DNA of 64,000 nucleotides from Dendrolimus kikuchii (GCA_019925095.2 CM034411.1:13640001-13704000); one strand, 5' to 3'; positions 21,698 through 32,534 are shown, counted from the first letter of the stretch. Made by a program: numbers and translations. Notes: a model not told the origin generated them from the sequence alone.

Positions 21698-22390
21698 TAT
21701 GGCACGCAGCGTTTAGCGCTTTTTAAACGACAATATGAGCCAAATTAATTTTTATCCAACTTTCTGTTTGCAAAAACTGATTTCAAACCCAATTTATAAA
21801 TTACTACGTCAAAACTAGAGAGGGCGTTGGCTTATACTACGGGTAGTCACTGAAGGGGGAGGAAGGAAGGGAGAAGGGGGAGGTTTAAAATTTGTAAAAA
21901 CTGTGTAACGTAGTATGGGTATGATCCCTAATTAGTTTTGAGGTGAAATAGTCATCAAGATACATATCAAACGTACGTTTAAAGAAAGTTTTTAAATTTG
22001 AATTTACACGAGTAAAGCAATGTGGAACACCCTAGTCGGCTGTACATCTAGCCGTGCAAAGGTTGCTAATCAAATTAACAAAAAAGATTTTTATACAATT
22101 GTGTCTATTAATCAAATATCGTTTAGTAAATTTAAATTATTTACGTATGTATTTAGGTAGGGATTCTTATTATTAAATTACATGTGATAAGCAAAATTAT
22201 AGTTAAAATTTCGTCGTCAAATAAGTTTTATAAAAAACGTTGCAGAGGAAATATTAGTACTTTATTGTAACATAAAACTGACTGTTCGGAACTTTGTTCG
22301 TGTGTGATTAGAATTTTATACTCATACCTCGTAAATCCTGCAAGATAATATCAAAATGAAACATAAGACATTGTATAAATATAAGTTTTT
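21698..22390. other. AT-rich DNA with one element-like end
   Basis: 21930-21960 contains TATGATCCCTAATTAGTTTT, the reverse complement of the start of the 420-bp inner segment of the composite elements (17640, 30500), so a diverged copy may end here. Otherwise nothing was seen. Confidence 0.35.
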
Positions 22391-22456
22391 ATCCGTGCAG
22401 GTGCAGGTGCAGGTGGTAGGGTATTTGCCCGTCTGGATGACTACCACCTCTGGTCT
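22391..22456 (+). repeat. SINE-like family A copy 5, left half (split by nested insertions)
   Basis: It begins ATCCGTGCAG, has a short GTGCAG triplication and an internal deletion, and continues GGTATTTGCCCGTCTGGATG to CCACCTCTGGTCT. The sequence resumes at 30072 with ACCACCCCTGGTCTAAAGTA, so 7.6 kb has been inserted into this copy. Confidence 0.75.
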
Positions 22457-23069
22457 TTTTTTTTCGCCTTCTCCTCCGTCATTGTGCAAGACAGAGCTAT
22501 TCTTTTGCATGTCTCTTTTAGCCTTTTACAAATCTTAACTATCTTATACACTCTAATGTCTATTCTAACACCCCCTCCCCTCCTCCTTCCAAATACCATT
22601 TTTTTTTTTTTTTTTGGCCAGGGGAAATCCGTTTGAGGACTAAGCCGCGACAGGCACAGAAGCCTGGGGGGATGTTCGCGACCCGTGTGAGTGTGGGATT
22701 CGCCAGATCGGGGGTGACACTAGCGTGCCCGGTCAGAACCGGTGCCACGCTATTGCCACTCCCCAGTTAGGGATACCCACTAAAACCCCTGGGTGTTCCG
22801 TCCTGCGCCTTATGCCAGGGCTACGGGAAATGGGTTGCCCGACTCCGCAGTGCCCTGGCAGGCGTGGGCCCCCCTCACTGGGCCTCTTCCTATGCCGGAG
22901 GACGTATCCCCCGGCTACATCTTGGTCTATTCCAGGCGTGGGGCGGTCTGTAACGCGCCCCACGGGAAGAGAGATGAGCGCGCGCGGAACACTCGCGCTC
23001 TCATCTCGACGGCATGTGCGGGTGAGTGAGAACCCCTATACCCCTAGGGGCCCCACCCGCGCCGCCCGC

Positions 23070-26000
23070 TTACGGCGGCCGAAGGTCAGTATCCGACCTT
23101 CGGCGTCGGCGCGTCCTCCTTTGGCGGGAGCGGAGCAAAGACGTACGCTCACGCTCCCGTTCCGCCTCCTCCTTCGCAAACATAACGTGCTCGCAGAAGG
23201 AGGAGACGGCGTCCCATCCGGTGCGGCTCCCGACCATGGTGCGAACCACGGCCGGGAGCGAAAGGTCGTATCCGGTGAAGGCGACGAGCTGTCGGCGCTG
23301 CTCCGTCCATGCAGGACATTCCTGTAGGGTATGCAGCGCCGTATCCTCGTCGCCTGTGTCGCAATGGTGGCACCCTGACGTTGGCTCGCGGCCGAGGCGA
23401 CACAGGTACCTCCCGAAGCAGCCGTGCCCCGAGAGGACCTGCGTTAGCCGGAACGTCAGGGTGCCGTAGTCTCGTCCAGTCCAGTTTCGCAGGACGGGCC
23501 TCACCGCCTCGATGGTGGCGGGGCCCGCGCTGGGGCGTCTGAGGCGATCTTCCCAGACTCCCACGGCGACCTGGCGGAGCTCCGACCTGCATGCCTCGAT
23601 TTCGCGAGGCGCGGGTCTGGTGCCCCTGGCCAGGGCCTCTTTGCACCACACATACAGCGACGCCAGGACCCTGGCTTCCAGGTCCCATGGGAGGGATCCG
23701 GCGAGTAGTGAGGCCACTTCAAAGGACACCGTACGGTATCCCCTTATCGCCCTGACGGCCATTATACGCTGAGCCTGACGCAACAGCGGAGCGTTTTTGG
23801 CCGTCAGGCGATCCGCCCATACAGGGGCCCCGTAGAGGGCCATCGACCGTACGATGCCTTCGAAGAGTTTTCGGCACGTGGCGTTCGGCCCCCCGACGTT
23901 GGGGAGCAAGCGCGACAGCGCACCCGCTGCCCCCTTGAGTCTGGGAAGCAGCTGCCGAAAATGTGCCGAAAAATCCCACCGGCTATCGAGGACCAATCCA
24001 AGGTATTTCATGGTCTCCCCGATGCCGATGCGGATGCCTCCTACTATGATAGCGGTATCTGGAGGTGGACGGTTCCGAGGACCGTGAAAGAACACGGCCT
24101 CGGTCTTCTGGAGCGCCACCTCCAGTCCAAGACGCCGGATCCTGCCTACAACTAAGGACACCCCAGCCGTGCCTAGAAGGCACGCCTGCCTATGGGTCCT
24201 CCCCCGTGCTGCGATCAAAGTATCATCCGCGTAGCATATGATGCTGACGCCGGGGAGGACCCTACTGCGCAACGTCCAGTCGTATGCGATGTTTCACAGG
24301 AGGGGACCAAGAACCGACCCCTGTGGAACACCACACACCATGGCTCGCCGATTCCATCCCTCGTGGACCGGGTAAATGACGGCTCGTTCATTTAGATAGT
24401 CCCCGACTATACGGCGGAGGTAGGACGGCACCCCAAAATATCGGAGTGCCTCCATGATGCACGGCCAGGGCAAGGAATTAAAAGCATTGGCGATGTCTAA
24501 GGACACCGCCAGTAATACCTCGCCCTGGGAAACTGCTTCCTCCGCCAGGCCTCTTAGGCGCATGACAGCGTCGATCGTGGAGCGCCCTGTGCGGAAACCA
24601 AACTGGTTGTCCGCCAGGTCCGGCCCCGTCGTCGATAAGTGCTGGACGAGGCGGTCGACGATGATACGCTCGAAGAGCTTGCCAGCCTCGTCCAGCAACA
24701 CAATGGGCCCGTAGGCGGACGGTGAGTCCGCAGGGCGCCCCTCCTTACGCAGCAGGACCAGTTTTCCGGTCTTCCACCGTTGCGGGAACTGGCCCTGCTC
24801 TAAACATGCGCCGAAAAGCCTCATCAGTCGGGGCTCTAGGGCGTCGCAGGACAAAACCCACGCACGCCCTGGAATGCCGTCAAGGCCGGGGGCGGCGTTC
24901 TTGGCCTTTAGCCGTAGCATAGCCACCCCCAGCTCTACCCGGTCCACAGTGGGCACAGGGTCTCTATCCGCGCTGGGCTCCGCCTCTGGCGGGGCCATTG
25001 CAGGAGGCACGTGCTCAGCCCTTGAAGGGAACAGAGCGCCAACCACGTCGTGTAGTGTGTCCCTGGGGAGAGACTCGGTTAGCGGGGGCGCCCAGGCACG
25101 GAGCTTGTTCCGTGCCATCTTGAAAGGGCGCCCCCAAGGGTCTTGATTCAGACTATCCAAGAGCTCTCCCCAGGCAACGTTCTTTGCGTTTTGAATTTCA
25201 ATTCGCAGTGTTCTTCTGGCGCTTCTGTATCCCTCGTACAGCTGAGCCTCTACGGTCGCTGCGTCTGCTGCGCGGCGAAGCCGTCGTCTGTGTCGGGTGT
25301 ACTGGCGGTGCGCGCTATTGCACGCGCGCCTTAGCCCCTCCAGAACGGGGTTCCACCAGTACACCTTTCGGTAAGGTCGGAATCGACCCCTCCTCGGCAT
25401 CGCCGCATCGCAGACGCCTGTAACGAGCGACCGTAGGTTTTCTGCCTCCTGCTCAACATTTACGTCGGGAGGGTTCTCATCGGGCCCTGGTGCCCAGGTG
25501 GCGACTATCAGGGCCTCCTTGAACGCCTCCCGATCCAACTTTTTTAATGACCAGCGCGGACAGTTTCCTACCGGGGGCTCTCGGGACGGCGGGTCCGGGT
25601 TCCGGGCGGAGACGCTAAACCGAATATATCGGTGATCGGATAGCGTCTCCACTCCCGTGACGACCCTCCAGTCCCGGATACGGCGCGCCAATTCAGGGCT
25701 GGCAAACGATACGTCGACAATTGAGCCGCCCTGTTGGCGCACACACGTGTGTACGGAGCCCCGATTGAGAACTACGAGACCCTTTTCGATGACCCATTCC
25801 TCGAGCGCCTCGCCACGCGCGCAGGTACTCGGAGATCCCCAAGCCACGGATTTTGCATTGAGGTCCCCGAGCACGAGCACTGGGCGAGGTCGGCTGCGGG
25901 CCACCACTGTGCCCACTTCCTCTATCCAACCTTCGAAATCGGCGAGCCTTCGGTTCGGGGAGAAGTAGCCCCCAAGGACCATCATCTCCCCGATCGTTGC

Positions 26001-26236
26001 CGCCACATAACCCCGTCCCCTTACCACACCGGCTAGAGGAGGGCATGCAGCGGCGGTCCGGACGATGATAGCCACCGAGCCATCAAGGTCCCCCCCGCCC
26101 AGTCAGAACGGGGGGGGACGTAGTATGGCTCGGCGACTACGGCCAGCTGAATGCCCCACTGCGCCAAACTCTGCACCAACAAGTCCTGGGCAGCGGCGCA
26201 GTGGTTCAAATTTCCCTGAACCACTAGGAGAGCCAT
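23070..26236 (-). pseudogene. R1-clade LINE ORF2: endonuclease/reverse transcriptase with one stop and one frameshift
   Basis: From ATG at 26236 the frame encodes the start of an APE-type endonuclease (VVQGNLNHCA). At 26084-26090 a run of seven G on the coding strand shifts the frame; the rest continues from about 26087 with DLDGSVAIIV. It shows GDLNAKSVAWG and SDHRYIRF (endonuclease), AFNSLPW and GVPQGSVLGPLL (reverse transcriptase), then an in-frame TGA at 24294-24296 where relatives have Trp. The same frame continues with CYADDT, the catalytic motif, and a C-terminal CX2CX9HX4C zinc motif, ending at 23070. The two lesions block full translation. The homopolymer shift could also be a sequencing error. 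Confidence 0.88.
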
Positions 26237-26408
26237 TGGGACGACTGTTTATTCCTCCATCCTAGTGGTCCCGAGCGCTGGCGACGGCGACGGTTGTAGC
26301 GAGCGTGGTAACGGCTGCGGCGGCTGCGCCAGTCGCGGCGGCCGCGGCGGCAGCGGCGGCGGCAAAGAGGTGTTGTTTGCCGCGGCTTGTCTGGGACCTT
26401 TCTTTCTC

Positions 26409-28913
26409 CTATTCCTTTTCCTTTTGGCCTTCTTTTGGCTGTTGTCGTTGTTGGTCCACCTTGTTATTGGTGGACCTCGCGTTGGTGGGGGGGCCTGCGC
26501 TTTTGCGCGCGGCCGGCACTCCCCTGCCCATCCAATGACCCGCCGCTCGGCCTGCTGCACTGCAGATGCTGCAGTGCGGCGGATTCTGGCACGTAGCGGC
26601 GGGATGGCCTGGTTGACCGCAGCGATAACAATCTTTGCTGCGGTCGACAGGGGAGGAGCAAGTGCAGGCGACGTGTCCTGCCACGAGGCAGCGCCAGCAC
26701 CGCTCAGACCGGCTTGGCAGGATTTTAATGTCCGCCGAAGCCCACCCCACCATTAGTCTCTTCCTCTCTTTCAGCTTTATGGCCGCCGCCACAGGGCAGG
26801 CTAGGATGACGTATCCCAGTCTGTCCGGGCCCACACGTATGACGCTGGAATTAAAACGTCCAGCGGCAACGTCCGTGACCCGGGCGACGGCGGCTACTAC
26901 CTCTTCCACCGTTGTAAAGTCGTCCAGACCCGAGATGCGCACATTAAAACACCTCTCGGGCCTGGACACTTTGACTTCCTCCTCTGGCAGGACTGCCTTG
27001 AGCCGCGCGGCGAGAGCATCGGCCTTCTCCCCGCTATCTTTTCCGGGAAGGAGGAGCATGCGGGCTCCCGTCCGCGCGGTCTTCAGTTTGACCCCAGAAA
27101 TACCGAGGTCACCAAGCTTAATATTGGTTTTGGCCAACTGCATTATGTCCGCGTAGCTGGTGCCCTTTTCCACCGCCGCAGGTAACAGTGTGAGAATCAC
27201 TGCGGTGGTGTTGGGCACCCGCATACGCGGGCCTTGGTTCGTCGGAGGCGTTGGCGGCTTAGCTTTAGCCTTAGGCTTGGCAGCCCTGCCTGTGCCGCTT
27301 GGCTGGGTCGGTGGCTTCTTTTTAGCCTTAGGTTTACGGGCTACCACCGACCAACCATCATCCAGTCTAGGGGGCGGCTGTTCAGTAGTCGGCGCATCAG
27401 CCCTAGGTGGCCCCATGAGTATGGGGGTACTCGTCGCGCTGTTACTAACCCCTCCGCCACCCCGCTTCCTTTTCGCGGGCAGTGGAGGGAAATCTTCGGG
27501 AGGGCGGTTAGCTTCCTTTCTCCCGGATGCAGGAGTCTGTTGCGTACTTGCCCGCCGGGCATCTGCAGCCAACGGCGGGCGGACTCGCCTTTCCGGGAGA
27601 AGGCGGTCATCCAAGGCGGCCAGCTTTGCGTCCATCATGGCCCCGAGTGATAGGGTCAGATGGCGCAACAGCTCGTCCTGGTCCTTAAACCGCCCTCCCA
27701 CTACAGACGACGACGACGATGGTTGTGGGGGCGGTGGAGGCGGAGGCTTCGCTGTCGACGATTTAGAGGCTGGTACAAGCCGGGGTCGGGCGAACTCGGC
27801 TCGGAGACTAGCCATTTCCTTTTTCATCTCCTTCATCTCGGCCTCGAGGCGTCTATTGGCCGCTTCGAGCCGTCTGATTTCGTCAGACTCGGTGCGGCCT
27901 CTTAACACCTCGAAGGCGTCACTGATGATAGAGACCGAGTCGTTTAGGGACTTCATAAAAGTCCCTTTTAATCCCCTGGGGACCTTTGCCACATGGCGGA
28001 TGACCCCCAGGGCATTTCGAACATCGGTCTCTATGGCCTGGGCGGTTCTAGCTCCGGCCTCATCTGTAACTGCGACTGACCTTGAGCAACTGAGGAGTTC
28101 TGGGGCCCGTCGAGCGATGCGCGCCTCTTCGGCGACCCTAATCAGCTCGACGGTGCTCTCCTCGTGGTCCAGCTCAAGGTCGGTGACCCGACCCGCTTGG
28201 GCAACGGCCTCTCTGGCTCGTGCCATGCTAGCGGCCTCTTCTGTGGCTCCCACGGATGTCGGAGACACCCTGCGGGAGGTCTTCGACGCCACCGTTTCTT
28301 CGTCGCTGGACACCAGCGAGATTTCTTTTTTGGGGCCTCGGTATGGTGCAGGCCTCCTCCGTTTCTTCTGGACGCGCCACTGGCTCGACGGGTTCGAGGG
28401 CCCGGCTTGCGCCTCTGTGCGTCTGCCAAGTCCCGATCCGGAGCGTGAGCGCGTCGGCGAGCGCGATCGCGTTACTGACCGCGATCGCGAACGTGAGTCT
28501 GTTCTGGAGCGGGACCGAATGGAGAACATCGAGAGGTTACTATCCGACTCTTCGACGGCTCCACTCAAGGCCCCGCTCATATTACCGCTAATGGCGCCAC
28601 TGGCAGCAGAGGTGCGGCCGCTCGCTCTGCTGCTACTTCGCGCAAAAGTAACTTCGCCGCCCATCTCGGGCACCTTCTCCTTGGACAAAGTCCAGTGTAG
28701 TGAGCGCAAAGGCGTCTCCCCCCCAGAATACGATGGGAGACTTCTGACCTTACCATAGGTACCGGCATCGGTGCGGGACTCGCCCTCCTTTTTTTTTTGA
28801 GCGGAAGATCGACCCGCCTGGGGTAGTTTTTCTTGGCTTTGTGCTTTCATAATGGTTTTCGAACCCCTTACGGGGTTATTAAAACTAATTTTGTCTCCAC
28901 TATGGGAGACCAT
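26409..28913 (-). CDS. R1-clade LINE ORF1 (gag-like nucleic-acid-binding protein)
   Basis: An uninterrupted 834-codon frame. The N-terminal third contains an arginine/serine-rich stretch (about residues 130-165). Residues about 340-375 form a likely coiled coil (RRLEAANRRLEAEMKEMKKE), followed by a proline/serine linker. Near the C-terminus are zinc knuckles: CWRC....H....C and CYRC....H....C, both CX2CX4HX4C, then a degenerate third one beginning CSIC. This is the gag-like ORF1 of R1-clade elements, which coats the RNA. The frame ends 170 bp before the ORF2 start. A later Met (about 22 codons on) is an alternative start. Confidence 0.88.
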   Translation of the reverse strand: MVSHSGDKISFNNPVRGSKTIMKAQSQEKLPQAGRSSAQKKKEGESRTDAGTYGKVRSLPSYSGGETPLRSLHWTLSKEKVPEMGGEVTFARSSSRASGRTSAASGAISGNMSGALSGAVEESDSNLSMFSIRSRSRTDSRSRSRSVTRSRSPTRSRSGSGLGRRTEAQAGPSNPSSQWRVQKKRRRPAPYRGPKKEISLVSSDEETVASKTSRRVSPTSVGATEEAASMARAREAVAQAGRVTDLELDHEESTVELIRVAEEARIARRAPELLSCSRSVAVTDEAGARTAQAIETDVRNALGVIRHVAKVPRGLKGTFMKSLNDSVSIISDAFEVLRGRTESDEIRRLEAANRRLEAEMKEMKKEMASLRAEFARPRLVPASKSSTAKPPPPPPPQPSSSSSVVGGRFKDQDELLRHLTLSLGAMMDAKLAALDDRLLPERRVRPPLAADARRASTQQTPASGRKEANRPPEDFPPLPAKRKRGGGGVSNSATSTPILMGPPRADAPTTEQPPPRLDDGWSVVARKPKAKKKPPTQPSGTGRAAKPKAKAKPPTPPTNQGPRMRVPNTTAVILTLLPAAVEKGTSYADIMQLAKTNIKLGDLGISGVKLKTARTGARMLLLPGKDSGEKADALAARLKAVLPEEEVKVSRPERCFNVRISGLDDFTTVEEVVAAVARVTDVAAGRFNSSVIRVGPDRLGYVILACPVAAAIKLKERKRLMVGWASADIKILPSRSERCWRCLVAGHVACTCSSPVDRSKDCYRCGQPGHPAATCQNPPHCSICSAAGRAAGHWMGRGVPAARKSAGPPTNARSTNNKVDQQRQQPKEGQKEKE

Positions 28914-29506
28914 CTGAGTGCTTACAAACTAAGCTGCGAGCGACATGCGAAGAGCCCGCTGGATGCAGAAACCCCACATGCCGCCCACAGGGCGCTAGCA
29001 GCCGGGATGACCCGCCCGGCATGCAGCTACAGGCACGCCTAACCAAGCTTCGGGTAGGTGGGGAGGTCGGTCTGTCCTAAGGGCGGGCAGATCGAAGCCT
29101 TCCACCTAATTTCGTCTCAAGGTCTTCTTCTCTTCTTCCGCGGTGCGGGTGCGGTCGGGTAGAACTGCCGCTACCACACCCTGCATCGCGCGACGGTGAC
29201 GAAGTCAGAGATGGGGCGGACCGCCCTTAAGCCCACCCCGTCGCCAGCCCGGTGATTGGCAAACGCCTAGACGCCGGACCCGTCGCCGCCACATCGCGAG
29301 GGACCTCTCCGCTGAACGGAGAGGTGCGAGTGGCCCGTCAAACTGGGAGAGGGTGGATAATTGTGAAGGAGGGATACATAGGAGCCTTTTGAGGATAGGA
29401 ACGAAGGTGGGACACCACTGTCACGGAGAGAAAGGGGGAAAGTGACAGTGGCCGCTGGGGCCCCGGGGACGCTTCCCCGTGTGCCAACCGCGGTCAGAGG
29501 GGGTGA

Positions 29507-29561
29507 GGACCGCGGGGGGCACCCCCTGGGGGAAGGACCGCGGGGGGCACCCCCTGGGGGA
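29507..29561. repeat. Two 27-bp tandem units at the 5' end of the R1-clade LINE
   Basis: Identical 27-bp units, 29507-29533 and 29535-29561, separated by one A. Each contains ACCGCGGGGGGCACCCCC. The outer unit ends exactly at the element boundary. Repeated 5' UTR units can act as promoter modules in LINEs (inference). Confidence 0.85.
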
Positions 29562-29912
29562 TCCTTCCAAATACCAAACCTAAGTCCCTAAATACCCTTA
29601 TTTCAACTTCCAATCCCTTCCAACCCAAACCAACATAGTCCAACCCCCACGGTGTAAAAATTATTTGTGTACTTAGAATATATAAATAGAAATAAATAAG
29701 TCAAAATTGTAAAGAAAATAAAGTAAAAATAAAAGTAGTATTCACTCGGGCATATCTCGTTCGCCTGAGGATAAAGGAGCTAAAAAAAAAAAAAATGTCT
29801 ATTCTATCTTATTTCTATATATGTCTATTTCTTAAATCTAACCCTATTATACATTTTAATTTCCTATTTTATGTTAACATATATATTTTATAATATATTA
29901 GCAACATTTTTA

Positions 29913-30057
29913 TTAGCTCTTATTTCTATTATTTACTTTTTCTACTATTTTGACTGCGTACCGTATAAAGTCCTCGATTTTTCCTTTCCGCATTAGTTCC
30001 TGTATATTCTCTTGTGTGACATTTAGATCTAGGGTGCTGGCCAAGTTATTTCGCTCC
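29913..30057 (-). pseudogene. C-terminal ORF fragment of element X
   Basis: Open on the minus strand for about 48 codons: VKERNNLASTLDLNVTQENI, then a lysine-rich stretch including KIEDFIRYAVKIVEK, stopping at TAA (29913-29915). The 5' part is cut off at the insertion boundary near 30071. The protein was not recognised; it looks like a charged helical C-terminus. Confidence 0.4.
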
Positions 30058-30071
30058 TTCACGTGAAGGTG

Positions 30072-30126
30072 ACCACCCCTGGTCTAAAGTATGCCGCCAT
30101 AACAACCTTGAGTTGTATTCCAGCAT
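30072..30126 (+). repeat. SINE-like family A copy 5, right part
   Basis: It continues the copy broken at 22456: CCTGGTCTAAAGTATGCCGC, then CATAACAACCTTGAGTTGTA. It stops early, so the original 3' part and tail are missing. Confidence 0.7.
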
Positions 30127-30359
30127 CAGCAATTTTATAAGTATGGAAAATTTAGTCTGCTTATTGACTGATGAAGCCAATGATCAGGAAATGGTTTTCA
30201 TTTAGTGGAAATTTTGAGAGGAAAATATTTAGGGTACCGTCGGCCAAAATTAAAAATGAAACCATTATATGCCGGGTTTATTTATCCAAGTAGTTTAGTA
30301 CATCTTACTATTCATTCTCTATCCTTCTTACTATGACAGCTGAATTTAGAACACAATAA

Positions 30360-31480
30360 TCTATACTAATATTATAAAGCTGAAGAGTTTGTTTGTTTGT
30401 TTAAACGCGCTAATCTCAGGAACCGCTGGTCCGATTTGAAAAATTCTTTCAGTGTTGAATAGTAAATTTATCGAGGAAGGCTATAAGCTATATTACATTT
30501 TCAAAAAAATTAGGGATCCTTACTAAAAGTCCAATAATGTAACCGAAGGTGTAAAAATATGACCCGAAAAAATTCTTACACGGCGTGCGCTGCGAAAACT
30601 ATTGATTATAGAACAAAACAATGTACTACGACTTTGCAGAACATATAATTGTCTACAAAAAATATCACGTAACTATATGTCTAACTATTGTAGTTATCTC
30701 ATAATAAGTGTATTCTTTTATTTTTTTAAATAATTAAAATGCCGTCGCTTAAAAAACTCTTTATTTTGTACCTTGGTATTAATCCTTATCAAAATAAATT
30801 ACTCCATTTTCAAGACGAATTCAATATCTTTCTAGAACGTTTTGAATTATTCAATTCGGACGTTTCATTGTAAAGATATCGCGATATTTAAAATGTAAGT
30901 ATTAGTGTTGTAGCCAAATATACTAATATATTGTTTGATTGAACACGCTAATTGAGATTAATTAATAGACTAGAACTACTGGTCTGATTTGAAAAATTCT
31001 TTCAGTGTTGGATAGCCCATTTATCGAGGAAGGCTATAGGCTATATATCATCACGATAAGACCAATAAAAGCGCAGCACCAATGAAGAATGTTTTTTTTA
31101 TTTCATTTTATTGCAGGAGTTCAGCAGACAGGCAGATGGCCCACTTGATGGAAAGCGGTTACCATCGCCTATGGACATTTGCAACACCAGAGGTGCTACA
31201 AATGCGCTGCTGCTCTCTTAAGGGAGACTGGAACCTGGTTACTAATGCCGGAACACAACTCAAGGTTGTTATAGCGACATACTTAAGACCAGGGGTGGTA
31301 GCCATCCAGTCGGGCAAATGCCCTACCACCAGGCTGTGGGTTGTTTAGTCGCCTCTTACGACAGGCCGCCCGGCCGCAGGAAATTGTATTCTTTCTCCGT
31401 TCCTGCACGGATGAATGTTTCAAAATCGGAGGGTTTTGAATGCAAATTCCACGCGGACGACGTCGCGGGCACAGCTCTAG
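30360..31480 (+). mobile_element. Composite, double-headed Helitron-like element (copy 2) with nested family A
   Basis: Same build as 17494-18275: head, about 420 bp of inserted sequence, second head, body. It begins TCTATACTAATATTATAAAG and ends GTCGCGGGCACAGCTCTAG. A family A element sits at 31095-31412 and is flanked by GAATGTTT. Without that insertion the element is about 800 bp. Confidence 0.65.
31095..31412 (-). repeat. SINE-like family A copy 6 with 8-bp target duplication
   Basis: A reverse copy inserted in a Helitron-like element, flanked by GAATGTTT at 31087-31094 and 31413-31420. Because the host repeat is known from other copies, the insertion boundaries are exact. They fix the family ends as ATCCGTGCAGG (5') and an A-rich tail after CTGCAATAAAA (3'). 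This supports LINE-mediated retroposition. Confidence 0.88.
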
Positions 31481-31891
31481 TATTTAATAAAATATGACAC
31501 AAACACAACACAAGTAAAGTAATGTTTCTACCAATGGCAACGGTGAGGTAAAAGAGTGCATTGGTCTATGTAAATGCCACAGCTATTTTTATTAAAAACA
31601 TAGCTGAATATGGCTGAAACTACGAAGTAGTGAAGATAAAGTGTAATCGGGATTAAATTAAAATTAGAAGTCGCTCTCCATAAATGTTTCAAAGGTATAA
31701 AAATCTCAGTATTTGAAAATTGATTTCAAAACGATATGTTGAACCGTTTTTCATATATTGCATTTCACGGTTTTTTGGATTCTACAGCGCTGTGGTGGCC
31801 GACATCTGACATAACTTAGGTGCTGGTGGTGATTCTGGGTGTAATCCAAAAAGGCCAACCCACTTATTGCTTTAATAACCTATAAGTTTTG

Positions 31892-32479
31892 TATTAATTA
31901 TTACATACATACATACATACATAACTTCACGCCAGTTCCCTTGCGGGGTAGGCACGAACAACAGAGTGCCATTTAGGCTTATTCTTACACACCTCACTTG
32001 CCTCTTTGACATTCATAACTCTTGTCATGCAAGCTCGTCTGTTCTTAAGGCTCCTGACATCACCTTCTGCTAGTACACGATCAATTTGATCATGGAAGGT
32101 GTGTCGTGGCCTTCCACGACTTCTGCATCCATCCACTTTTGCATTGTATATCTGTTTAGTCATTCTTTCATCATGCATTCTTTCCACATGCCCGAACCAC
32201 CGGAGCATTCCTTTCCTTACCTTCACCCCCACACTCTCTTTCAGACCAACTCTCTTTCTTACTTCGGTATTACGAACGCGGTCCGCGAGCGTCACTCCGC
32301 AGATTTCGCGCAGTGCTCGCATCTCGACCGCGTTTACTCTACTTTCATGCTCTCTCTTCCATACCCAACTCTCGCATCCATACGTGAGCGTAGGTACCAG
32401 CACCGCGTTGTGTATGGCGAGCTGGGCCTTCTGGCAGAGGTTCTTAGCGCCTAGAAGTTTACCTAATTATTAATTATTA
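31892..32479 (-). mobile_element. RTE-like LINE, 5'-truncated, 12-bp target duplication (copy 3)
   Basis: TATTAATTATTA flanks both ends (31892-31903 and 32468-32479). The minus frame from 32403 to 31927 encodes 158 residues, intact to the end of the [44 protein letters not shown]. These are the C-terminal motifs of RTE-like reverse transcriptases. The 3' end is a (TATG)n tract read on the minus strand. It is the longest RTE-like copy in the window. Confidence 0.85.
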
Positions 32480-32534
32480 ATATATATATAAACATATATT
32501 AATTAAGACTATTCAAAATACATTTTTATGTTTG

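Larger units (their letters stand above)
22599..29561 (-). mobile_element. Full-length R1-clade non-LTR retrotransposon
   Basis: Bounded by a 17-base poly(T) at 22599-22615 (its poly(A) tail) and a 5' end at 29561, with the 15-bp direct repeat TCCTTCCAAATACCA on both sides (22584-22598 and 29562-29576). It holds a 5' UTR with two 27-bp tandem units, ORF1 with zinc knuckles, ORF2 with endonuclease and reverse transcriptase, and a 3' UTR of about 450 bp. The GC content is far higher than the surrounding DNA. The target is not 28S rDNA, unlike canonical R1. ORF2 carries two lesions, so this copy is not autonomous as read. Confidence 0.9.
22457..30071 (-). mobile_element. Outer poly(A) retroelement (element X), interrupted by an R1-clade LINE
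   Basis: A T run at 22456-22464 is the tail of a minus-strand insertion. It is bounded by ACCACCTCTGGTCT (22443-22456) and ACCACCCCTGGTCT (30072-30085), a 14-bp target duplication with one mismatch. Its own sequence is 22457-22598 plus 29577-30071, about 640 bp. The far (5') end is open on the minus strand, ending in a TAA at 29913-29915. The element family is unknown. Confidence 0.65.

Noticed and set aside
26265..26756. Gly/Ala-rich + strand frames over the ORF1-ORF2 junction
   Set aside because: Low-complexity antisense shadow of the LINE; no recognisable domain.
27160..28758. 532-codon open frame on the + strand
   Set aside because: It is antisense to the R1-clade ORF1, which has zinc knuckles and a coiled coil. 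Length is explained by the GC-rich composition and lack of stops in that frame.
32086..32473. 122- and 124-codon + strand frames
   Set aside because: Antisense shadows of the RTE-like ORF on the minus strand.
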